Positions 9,301 through 21,300 of a stretch of DNA of 64,000 nt are shown here, in pieces. The stretch is from NCBI GenBank assembly GCA_946811185.2, contig OX328109.1:6324001-6388000 (forward strand). Reading direction: 5' to 3'. Origin of the DNA: Hippopus hippopus. Taxonomy: Eukaryota > Mollusca > Bivalvia > Cardiida > Cardiidae. How positions within the stretch are numbered: position 1 is the stretch's first letter; each line of letters begins with the position of its first letter. The position numbers and the translations under genes are program-made. The notes beneath the pieces were generated by a model. The model was not told the origin of the DNA. It searched no databases and was given only the letters and a program-made list of their open reading frames with translations.

Positions 9301-12300
9301 CTATCAGAAAATTTACGATGGACTTGAGACGGTATGGTGCACAATAAATGTCCAAATATGAAAAAAAAAGTCACTGTAGCGTCTCATTATTGAGACTAGA
9401 ATATTAATAGGAGTCTGATAATGTGTTAAAGTGTTACCAGTCAAAAGTCCAGTCGTTGGCAGAAAAATGTACTGTACAAGTAGAATTAAAGTTGCCAACA
9501 TTGCTGGTTACCAGCATTTTCTCCTTTTTCCGCAAGATTTTCCTCACTACACAGGCAAATTTTATCATTTTAGTTACAATATGTTGTCCGCAAATGCCTT
9601 TAATTTTGACAAGTCTATAGTTATGTATTGTGGTAAAAAGTTGAAAATAGATTTGTTTGGCAACGTTTTAACTCTTTATCACACGATCTCAACTTTTAAC
9701 GACCATGAGAAAGAGGCCTTTTGAAAACATTGTGGGAAAAAGAGAAAATGCTGGTAACCAGCATTTTCTCCTATTCCCACAATTTTTTCTACCCTTCCAA
9801 AAACAAAGTTCAGTTTTTTTATCATGTTTATTTTGTCGTCTGCAACTGCTTTGAATTTGGACTGGTCTAAAATTTTGTTGTTTGGGAAAGAGTTAAAGAC
9901 ATGAATCTTCAACATAAATTCATGTGTAATACGGAATGATTTCATAAGTAAATACTTCGGCTAAAGGAGACACTAGTCGTTATTGAGTTCTTCCTCTTTT
10001 ATTGCCATGTTTTGAAAAGTGGTCTTCTTAAGAACCGAGTTGTTTAGCCCTTTATCATTTAACAAATTCAATATTTCAAACTTTATGTAAAACATAAAAA
10101 ATCACAGATTATTATTCCGTTAAAGGGTTTCCATGGACAACTACCTGTATTTGTTTTTCAAATATTTCCCTCTGAACCCAAACAGCCTTGTCATGGTGCC
10201 AACTCAAATGTTCTGCAAACTCCTTGCTATGTATACTACACGTGTAAAACTACACCTGCGCTCTATCATCTTCTATCAATACTTGATTATTCCATTTAGC
10301 CCTTTAACTGTTTCCCAAACAACAAATTTTAGACTCGTCCGGGTTCAAAACTTCTGTAGATGACAAATTCAAAATTGGTTCCACTGAGCTTAAAATCTTG
10401 GATTGGGTAGAAAATATTGGGAGAAAAGGAGAAAATGCTGGCTACCAGTATTTTCTCCTTTTCTCACAATGTTTTCAATAGGGTTGCTGAAAGTCAGGAG
10501 TGTGTGGTAAAGGGTTAACCCATACCCACAAGGTAAAATTTTAAGGCTCGTCCAAAACCAAAGCAGTTTTAGAGACGACAATAAATATGACTTAGTTTAT
10601 GGAAGTTGTCTTTGATAAGGTAGAAAATATCATGTAAAAGGGAGAAAATGCTGGTAACCAGCAATTTCTCCTTTTCCCTCAATGTTTTCAAAAGTCTACT
10701 TTCTTAAGGTTGTTAAAAGCCAGGATCGTCTGGTAAAGGGTTAACAAACAACAAAGTTCTAGAAAAGTCGAAACTGAAAACATCTGCAGAGTGTGATGAC
10801 AAAATAAATGTGACTTAAAACTGAAGTTTGTTTTTAAAAGGTTAGGAAACATTTTCTCACAATGTTTTCAAATGTTCTTTACCTCAGGGTCGTTAAAACA
10901 AGTGATTGTGTGGTAAAGAGTTTAACTCTTTACCACACAATGATCCAAAGGAAAAGGACTTATGAAAATATTGTGGGAAAAGGAGAAAATGCTGTTGACT
11001 AGCATTTTCTCCTTTTCTACAATATTTTCTACCCTTTCAAACACAGATTTCGTAATTTTTGTAACATTTCATTTGTTGCCTACAAAATACTTTTAACTTG
11101 GACCAGTCTTAAATTTTGTTGTTTGGTAAATTACTAATAAGTGCCATAATAAACTATACAGGGCTTAAAAGCAGGGGATCACTGGTGCAAAACCTCAGCT
11201 CTACAAATTTCTGTTCGATGAGGATGAGCCATGTAGCTCAGTCAGTAGCGTTCAGAGTTAACCAGGGTTTGAATTCCCATCTCGCCCCTATCACAGTGGT
11301 TAGCGTATCTGACTAGTGACCAGGTGGTTGCAGGTTTGATACTCGGTTGAGGCAAACTTTCTTTCCGGCGATTTTTTGCCTCTCACCTCTGATGCATGTG
11401 AGAAAAGTAGTCAGTGACTTGGAAAGAAAGTTGTGTCATTACTGTTGTGAGAAAGCCAGGAAACACATGGGTAGTTGCACTGACGGCTGTGATGAATCCC
11501 CAATTCAGCTAATTTCTTTTCTGGGGATGGATAACAGTCATTGCCACAGGATTCATTCCTTTCTCATTGCTGCACATTGTTTTGACAGTGGTTATGTGGG
11601 GAAGCAGCTGGTGGCATTTGAAGAGTATTGTGGGAAGCACTGGTAAAAGGCACCAGGAAAGAACGGGTAGTAGCATTGGCCACCAGGATATAATTGGGAT
11701 ATTGTTGAAAACAGTGTTAATCAATGGACAAACAAATACTCAATGAGTTACCCCTTTACCACACAATCCCAACTTTTAATGACCCTGAGAAAGAAGGCTT
11801 TTGAAAACATTGTGGGGAAAGGAGAAAATGCTGGTAACAAGCATTTTCTCCTTTTCCCACCAAGTTTTCTTCCCTGTAAAAGACAAATTTTATGTTTTGA
11901 ATAACATTTAATTTGTCGTCTGCAAACGCTTTCAATTTGGACAAGGCTAAAATTTTGTCGTCTGGTAAAGAGTTAACCTTTGTAGTGCCAAATAAATGAA
12001 ATGAAATGGGAAAAGGAGACAAAATTGCTTTGTATGTCACCAAACTATGCATTCTAATTCACCATACTATTTCAACATGATAAAAATAAATAAGAATGGA
12101 AAAGAGTCATGCTCTGGTAAAAAGGGGGTTTAATGCATCTCTTTTGATGCATTGAACCAAGCAAGTCATCACATGATTATGGATCCACATAACCCATTTT
12201 GTCTAATAAGCTGCTGAATCATTCAATAAGGTGGATTGGTCCTTTGATAAGTATAAAATTGACCAATAGCAAAAAGTTCTAACCCAGGTTAGCCTGCGCA

Positions 12301-15300
12301 AACTGCGCCGGCTGACCTGGGTCGAAACTGTTTTGCAGATGCATTAAAACCCCTTTTCACAGAGCATGGTTACTATAAATGTGCATTCTTTGGAAAGTGT
12401 TTTTTTTTTGTTGCAGTTTTTTTTTTTCAAGGGCCTATTTTGAGAAATGTTTTTGTTTAACATGGGTGCAAAGTAATATCATGTGCATTCTTTTGAAAGT
12501 GTTTTTCGCTGTTTTTCAAGGGCTTTTTGACAAGAGTTGTTGTTTCTGTCGTACGATCTTACATCATTTACATTGAAAGCACTTATAGATAACAAAATAA
12601 ACAAGGATATAGATACTGGGTTAATTGATTGGCTGAGTGGTGTTTTACGCCGCTTTCAACATTATTTCAGTTATATCACTTCAACAGCTCACATATTCAT
12701 CTTTGTCTGTGGTTTTAACAGTTTACCGGTCCTAGGCTGGGGCTCTGAAATGACTTGCCTAAGGACGCTCCTGGCTGAAACCAGAGACTTCTTTGAAAAG
12801 TTAGAAAGTGGAAAAAGAAGAAAATGATGGTTACCTGTTCTTTTCCCACAATGTTTTTGAAAAAAACCTTCGTTTTTTTGTTTGTTATAACTTGGGATTG
12901 TTGCGTAAAGGTTTTAACCCTTTACCACACAATCCCGACTTTTAACGACCCTATGAATGAAGCCTTCTGAAAACATTGTGGGAAAAGGAGAAAATGCTGG
13001 TAACCAGCATTTTCTCCTTTTCCCACAATGTTTTCTACCCTGCTGGAAACAAATTTCAATTTTTGATTTATGTTTATTTTGTCGTCTGCAAGTGCTTTCA
13101 ATTTGGACCAGTCTAAAATTTTGTCATCTGGTAAAGAGTTAAGTAAGTTGAAATGCTCAGAATGAAGAGCCAAGCCTTGTAGCTCAGTGGGTAGCGTACA
13201 GGACTTGAGAACAGGGGGTTTCTGGTTTGATCCCCGGCTCGGCCAATTTCTTTCTGAGGATTTATGATAGTCATTGTAACTGGATTCATTCCTTTCTTAC
13301 CGCTGACCATTGTTTCGACTATGGTTATGTGGGAAAGCAGCCAGTGGCTTGGAAAGAATATTGTACGGAGTACTAGTAAAAGAAACTCCTGTAAAGCATG
13401 GATAGGTGCACTGGCCACTGCAATATAACTGAAATAATATTGAAAACGGCATTAAACACCATACAAACCATCAGAATGAAGATTATAATAATTCATTTCA
13501 TCTGCTTTTCAGCCTCTCTACGAGACCCAGAACATAAAACAACGAGAGTATAATCGGGTGTCGGGCTCGTCCCAGAGCTCTTCAATAGGATCAGGGGATC
13601 AGCAGTACTACTACAGGGACAAGAGCCCAGGGCAACAGTACCCGCCCCTGGGGTCTTCCTACCAGCCCCCACCACAACAGTATCAGTCAAATAATCAACA
13701 GTTTCCTCCCCCACCCGCTCAGCAGCAGCAACAACAACAAGGCATGTCCATGATCAGCAATAACTTGTCCGAGCTTGATCAGCTTTTGAATGACCTCAAC
13801 TCAGCCCAGTTCCTGGCGGAGGTCGATAAAAAGCACGGGACTTCAGGTAAGGTTTTAAACGTTTCATTTTAAGTCGAGTGACTAGGTGATTAACCCGTTA
13901 CCCAATGAAAAAAATTTAAGACCTTGTTCATGATGAAACCTATCTTGTTGGTGACCAGCATTTTCTCCTTCCTCACATTGCTTTCTATTTTTTCAAAGAC
14001 AAATCTTACAGTTAGGGCCACATTTTAATTTTTGTCCGCAAGTGCTTTAAGTTTGAACCAGTTGAAAATTTTATCATTTGGTTAGGGGTTAAGGATGTAA
14101 TTATTTACTCTTTAGCAAACAATCCCATGTTTTTCAATGCATGAGGGAAAGGGCTTATGAAAACATACTTAGAAACAGAGGAAAATAATGTAATCAGCAC
14201 TTTCTCCTTATTCCACAAGATTTTCTTCCCTTTTATAGACCAATCCCATCATTTTAGACTACTTAAATTTTTGAAACAGTGATTGCTATTGTATTCTGTC
14301 TGTGGATAGTCTAAAATTTTGTCATTTGCTATAGAGTTGAATCCCCATATGCCCCCTTTATGTATAGTTTATATTGCATGACTTTTGTTTCATTACAGGA
14401 AAGGTTCCCCCACCAGTGGCCCCAAAACCAAATAGAGGTGGTCAATCAGTAGACAATCTTCTCGACCAGTTAGAAAATTCTGTACCCCCATCAGCAGGGC
14501 CTCATGGGGGCTACCCTGTGTAAGTTATGAAATATTTCCTCTTGAAAAAGTCGATAAGTAAAATGAATGAGCCTTGCTTTGTGGAAGTTGGGTTTAATGC
14601 ATCTGCAAAAAGTGTTGTCCCTGGTCTGCCTGTGCAGTCTGCTCAGGCTGACATGGGTCAAAACTTTTTGCTTTAAGTTAATTTTCTGCATGTCAAAGGA
14701 CCATTCTACCTCAGGTTTCAGTTGGTTGTTAGACAAAATAGATTTTATTGATCCATAATTATTTTATGACTTGCTTGGGATAATACATCACAGAGATGCA
14801 TTAAGCCCACTTTTGTCAGAGCTTAGCTCAAATATTAGTTTCTACATTATTATTTTATGTATCACCTTCTTCCTTGGGTCTGTTCCACATTGTTCATGTC
14901 AGTCAGTGGATTTGTCCGTCATCATGAAATCAAGGGTGGCAAAATTTTAAATTGACATATACATGTACATGTTTTTGACAACCAAATTTGGCACCCAAAG
15001 CTGATTTCTTTGCAATTTGGCTTTCAGATGCCATGATTGGATCTTGATGAGATAAAAAGTATGGTGGCCAAGGGCTTGGCATCCAAATCTATGGCAGCCA
15101 AACTTTAATAGTCTTCTCTTCAAGAATAGCCGGGTGGCTCAGTCGGTAAGATACAAGACTTGAATCTAGGGTCAATCCCTTAGCTTGGCAAATGTGTTTC
15201 CAAGGATTGATGATAGTCATGGCAACAGGATTCATTCCTCTCTCAGTGCTGATTATTTTTTCTACAATGGTTATGTGTGAAAGTAATTGATGCCTTGGTA

Positions 15301-18300
15301 AGAAAAAGGTGCATAGTACTAATAAAAGAAACACCAGGAAAGCATGGATAGGTGCACTGGCCACTGCAATATAACTGAAATAAAGCTGAAAATGGCATTA
15401 AACGCTATAAAAAGTTTACAAACCATTCAAACAAAACTTCTCAAAAAAGTGTGGCTCAGAATTCAACTGAATTTGGTATGATTAATCCTTTTTATAGATC
15501 TCTGATAATTGACATAATGCTGAAAGTGGTGTTAAATACCATAAAACGTCCTCAAACAAAGTTTCTCCTCAAAAACTGTGGACCGAAATTTAATAATTTT
15601 TGCCATGTTTGATTCTTTGGTAAAAGTCTGATTGACTTATTGGTAGAATATTGATCTGTATTAAAACAAGGGGGCTACAGGCATTGGACAAAAATTTGTT
15701 ACGATTGTTGATTTAAAGCTAGTTTAACCCTTTCAGTGCTATAGGTGAAAACAGACGCTTTTGTAGACAGGTATAGATCAAGATCAGACTGCATAGAAAA
15801 TGCAGTCTGACCTTGGATCTATACCATCCGCACATTAAGTCATTCCTCTAAGATGAAAATTTTTCTGGGTTTCTGTGGATTGTATGTTGCAAAATTGAAA
15901 GAGGTCGACTTTATATATTTTGGGATTAAGTCTTTACCACACACTCCTGAGTTTTAATGACCCTGATAGGGAAGGCTTTTGAAAATATCATGGGTAAAGG
16001 AGAAAATGCTGATAACCAGCATTTTCTCCTTTACTCAAAATGTTTTCTACTCATCAAAGACAAATCTCACCATTTTAGCCACCGTTTTGTCATTTAGTAG
16101 AGTTAATAATTTATATAATGATGATATATACATGTATATAATAATAATACTTGCATTATATTTCCTTTTAGTGAACAGTCCAACTCCGTAAATTACAATT
16201 ACCAATCACAACCTGAGGAGAATGGTTCCGTTTCGTACAGTCACTCTTCAACATCCCAGTCTGCCGCCACGCAGGAACTCGACAATTTAATGGCATCCTT
16301 GTCAGACTTTAAGGTGAATACTTCTTATTTCCATAAGTGCAACTCTTCAAGTGAAAGGCACATTTAGACCTATTACCAGGACATTGCATTAACATTAACC
16401 AGCCCTTGCGCATTAATTAGATGAAATACGGTATTTGAATTTTGTATATGTTGCAACATATACAAAATTCAAATACCGTATTTCATCTAATTAATGCGCA
16501 AGGACACCATACGGAACACCAACAGGGCACTCTTATTTCATAGCCAATTTCCTGAAATTTCATTGCCGTCATGTAGAGTAAGTACAGTACTTTGACCCAG
16601 GTTTTAGTTAGTGCCGTGTGCAAAGTGATCACCATTTGAAAGACCCACTGTATTAATGCAGAATATTGATTTTACTGCTGATCATGATTCATTTGGACAT
16701 AAAAGAGCATTCACGATTTATGAGAAGCTAGTATTGCATTACTTTACTTTTTTTGAAGTTTTTGTTTTTTAGTTAGTTGACAAATTTTGTGTTATCGGAA
16801 GTTTATAATGTTATTGGAGGTGTATGTATGTTTGTAAAGTCAGGTGTTAATGACATCGATTTGTGAAGAAATTAGGATTATGTTGATGCCACACCGGTAA
16901 GTTTATTTATGAAATATTGGTCATCAGTAAATTTCATCTGTCTGTGTTTGAAAAGTTTTAGTGAAGCTATCTTGCATCTGGAAGTTTGTCACTCCAATCG
17001 CTGACTTTCAGGTAAGGTCATGTAAGGGTGAGGGTTGTCTACAGGCCTATAGAGTAAGTAATATTGTGGGGGGGGGGGGGTGCTACTATAAGGGTGAGAG
17101 CATTATTTAGGTGAAACACAGTAGATCAAATAGCTACTAATGGTGGCACATTTCTTTGCGACACAGTGTCTGATAAGTATATTCTGGCTTTTATTTCTCA
17201 TTTGTTGTTCTTATCATGGGTTAGTTAATGTTTTGTCTATGTTAACAGCACGGCATCTATCTTTATAATATTGGCTGTTTCGCAAGACTTGTTCATTTTC
17301 TTACCAAATATGCAGAAGAGTGCTCAAAGAAAGATATCTGTATTAGACTGGTGATAATAAGTACTCTGTATAATAATCAGAGAGTTCAGTGTGACTTATG
17401 CCGCCTTTACAAACAATGTAGATCAATATCAGACTGCACAGAAGGTTCAGTCTGATCTTTGAACTGCGCTGTCCGCTACCTTGCAATATACTCTGGTAAA
17501 AATAATGGTAAAATTGCAATATTTCTGCTGCTTCTCCTTTTTGAAAAAGGTTCACTTTACTTAATAACAAGTCTAAGAATTTTTGTGGTATTTGTTGAAG
17601 ACAATACCACTATGAGTTCAATATTGAATTTTAAAGACCATGTATCGTCAGAGCTCCAGATAAGGGGGAGTGATGGTATTCTAAATCCATTATTTCTCTT
17701 TGAAACCCAATGTTGTGGGTACTCATTAGAATTGTCTCGATGAAACGGTTCTAATGAGTACCCACAACATAGGGTTTAGCGGAGAATTATTAATATTTTC
17801 AATTTTAAAATCAAAATCACTCCCTGTATCTAGAGCTCTGTATCGTATTTTGTGCAAAGCCAAAGGAAATAAACCCAATTAAACTCAATTTTTCTCAGAC
17901 AAATGAGTTTTTCGGTAGCATTTAGATATGTAAGTGGAAATGGCATGTTAAAATACACTGGGTGGGGCCATCGATCGTGAAAATATTAATTCTTGATTGA
18001 AAATAGCTTCACTCGCCCATATCCTTCTAGAGGCGCAATGATATATACAAAATTTGTGTACTGATCGCTTGGTCCTGGGCTTTTTCGTTCCAAAACCAGT
18101 TCGTCCCATGGCTTGTTCGTCCCATGATTGCACGCTACTCCATTTGATTGGGCATGATTATTTATATATCGAAATAATTGATTTTAATGTTGGGAATTAA
18201 ATGTTAACGGCCAAATATATTTCAAAATCATAGTTTTCAGTTACAAACTTAATTTTATTTGATATATTCACATGGTTTCTCTCTCTATCCATCATGCATC

Positions 18301-21300
18301 CTATTGTCAACAGATGTTACTCCTGACTCCTCCTAATGATCAATGGGAGACCACCAATAGACAAATAATCCTAACTTTGTCATGGGTACTCTCCCTTCAA
18401 CGAAAAAAGTATTTATTTGCTTCGTAGGTTGACTTTTAAGCCAATATTTGAATAATATTTCTCCTTTTCTTTCAAATTATTAATTCCACACAATGGCTTC
18501 CTTGACAAATACCACTTCAGTGTTCTCAATGCTTTGATTTTGTTTGGTACAGTTAGTCTTTTACCAGCAATCCTGTGTTTTAATGACCCCAAGAGCAAAA
18601 CTGTTTGAAAACATTGTGGGAAAGGAAAAAGTGCTGGATACCAGAATTTTCTCCTTTTCTCAGAATATTTTCTACCCTTCCAAACACAAATTTCAATTTT
18701 TGAGTATTATTTGTTTTGTTGTATGGTAATGCTTTCAATATGAATTAGTCTAAAAATTGTCATTTAGTAAAGAGTTACCTCTGTACCAAATACAAATGTA
18801 ACTGAATTTTGAGTATGTTCATTTTGAAAGCATTTGCAGTAGACAAATATGGTTAAAACGCTGGGACCTGTCGTTAAAAGTGTAGAAAACACTGAGTAGT
18901 GTGGACAAAGGAGAAAATGCTGGTTACCCTGTCCTGGTCAGAGTCGTTAAATATTGGGATTGTGTGTTGAAGGGTGAACCCTTTACTAGACGACAAAATT
19001 TTAACCTTGTCCAAATTGAAAGCATTTGAAGACGACAACTTCATCGTTGCTCAAATGGTGCAATTTTGCTATGATAGGGTAGAAAACATTGTGGGAAAAG
19101 GAGAAAATGCTGGTTACCAGCATTTTCTCCTTTTCCCGCAATGTTTTCCAAAGGCTTCTTTCCCAGGGTTGTTAAAATTCGGCATTGTGTGGTGATTGGT
19201 TAAATGATTCCTTTATTTCAGGTCAAGGACAAACCTCAGGCACAGGTAAACATGCCCCCACCCCCTCGGTCCCCCTCCCCGGAGAGTGAGCCCTCCTATG
19301 CTAAACCTCACAAGTCTCGTAATCTTTCCCAGTCCAGCAGTATGAACAGTAGCTTACAGGTATGATGCTTTTCCTTATTGTTACACATGCTTTTTTTTGG
19401 GTCCTACATGGCTCAGTGGTAAAGTGTAGGACTTGTAACCTGAAAGCCCCAGGTTTGAACCTCACTGGACTCACTGGGTTTTATGTGAGGGTGTTCTTGG
19501 CCAAGACATTTCAGAGCCCGAGCCTAGTACTGGTGAAATTAAGCACATATATGAATATGTGAGCTGTTGCAGTGTTATGACTGAAATAATGTTGAGAGTG
19601 GCATCAAACACCATTCAATCTATCAATCAACACATGCTTTTTCCCTGTTGTTAGATCAAGCTCTGCTAGTGCCTCGCAGGACTTGAGAATAGGGGTTGCT
19701 GGATTGATCTACAGTTTGGCCAATTTGTTTACAAGAATTAATGGTAGTCATTGAGACAGGATTCATTCCTGTCTTACCCCTGATCATTGTTTTGATAGCT
19801 AGTGGCTTTGGCAGAATATTGTGCATTGTACTGGGAATAGAAACCCCAGGAAAGCATGAATAGTGCTCTGGCCACCGTATAACTGAAACAATGTTGAAAA
19901 TGACATAAAACACCATACAATCAATCAGTCCTTACTGTTACACTTGTGTGAATATGTTCCTCAGCAAACTTGTACTTGTTATGCAACAAAAAACAGTGCA
20001 ATTTGAAGAGAAGTTTTAGTGCAAGAGAAGTTAGCATTTACTTTTCTCTAACCCTTTACCACACAATCTCCAGTTTTAACGACCCTGAACTATAGCACTT
20101 TTGAAAACGTAGTGGGAAAAGGAAAAAATGCTGGTAACCAGCATTTTCCCCTTTTCCCACTATGTTTTCTACCCTTCCAAAAGAAAATTTAAATTTTTTG
20201 AGTCACATTTATTTTATCATCTGCAAATACTTTCAATTCGGACAAGGCTTAAATTTTGTCAATTAGTAAAGACTTAACCCTTTACAAAATGTAATCCTAT
20301 GTTTCAATGACCCTGAGAAAGAAAGGCTTTTAAAAACATAGAGGGAAAAGAAGAAAATGCTGGTAACCAGCATTTTCTCCTTTTCCCACAATGTTTTCTA
20401 CCCTTTTAAAGATGAACTTCATGTTTTGAATAACATTTGTCATGTGCAAGAGCTTCAATATAGACAAGTCTATAATTTTGTAGTCTAGTTAACAATCCTT
20501 AATTCCAATAAACTTTGAGGAAAGCTTTTGAAAACACTGTAGAAAAAGTAGAAAATGCTGGTAAGCACAAAGTTTTGTAACCTTACCAAACTCAGTCATT
20601 TGAGCCACATTTAATTTTGTGGCCTGCATTGGCTCTGAATTTGGAAAATCTAAAATTTTGTACTTGGTAAAGATATGAATACTATCACTTTGTGCAGATT
20701 TACCGGTAATATTGTTTTCTCTTTGCAGATCACTTTGAGGATATGTATTAATTTCTGAAAATTATTTCATATTTAATGTTCCTCTTCCTCCTTGTTTTCC
20801 TTGTATACGCCCCCCAAGGGACTTATTTTGTTTTGCCCCTTAGTCATGCCTCCATGCATTCGTCAGCAATTTTGTATTTTGCTTTATACTGGTACATGTA
20901 TCTCTTGAGCCCTGTGTCAGCTTTCAAAAGTATTACACACATATGTGAACCTAGATAAGATGATGTGCAGAGCAGAGGTTTCACACATGATTCTAGGTCA
21001 AGGTCACTGCAGGGGGGGGGGGGGTCAGAAGTCATGTGCCCTTAAATTGTGGCTGGTACATATCTCTTGAGCCCCTAGTATGATTATGAAATTATCACAC
21101 ACATGTATGCACCTTGATAAGACGACGTGCAGAGCGGAAGTTTTATATACCAGGCTCTAAGGTCAAAGTCACAGCAGGTGGGTCAAAGGTCACATGCCCT
21201 TAAATTGTTTCTGCACCCTATCTCTTGAATCCCTGGTTTAAATTTGAAAATGATGCACATATGTATGTACCTTGATAAGATGATGTGCAGAGCAGAGATT

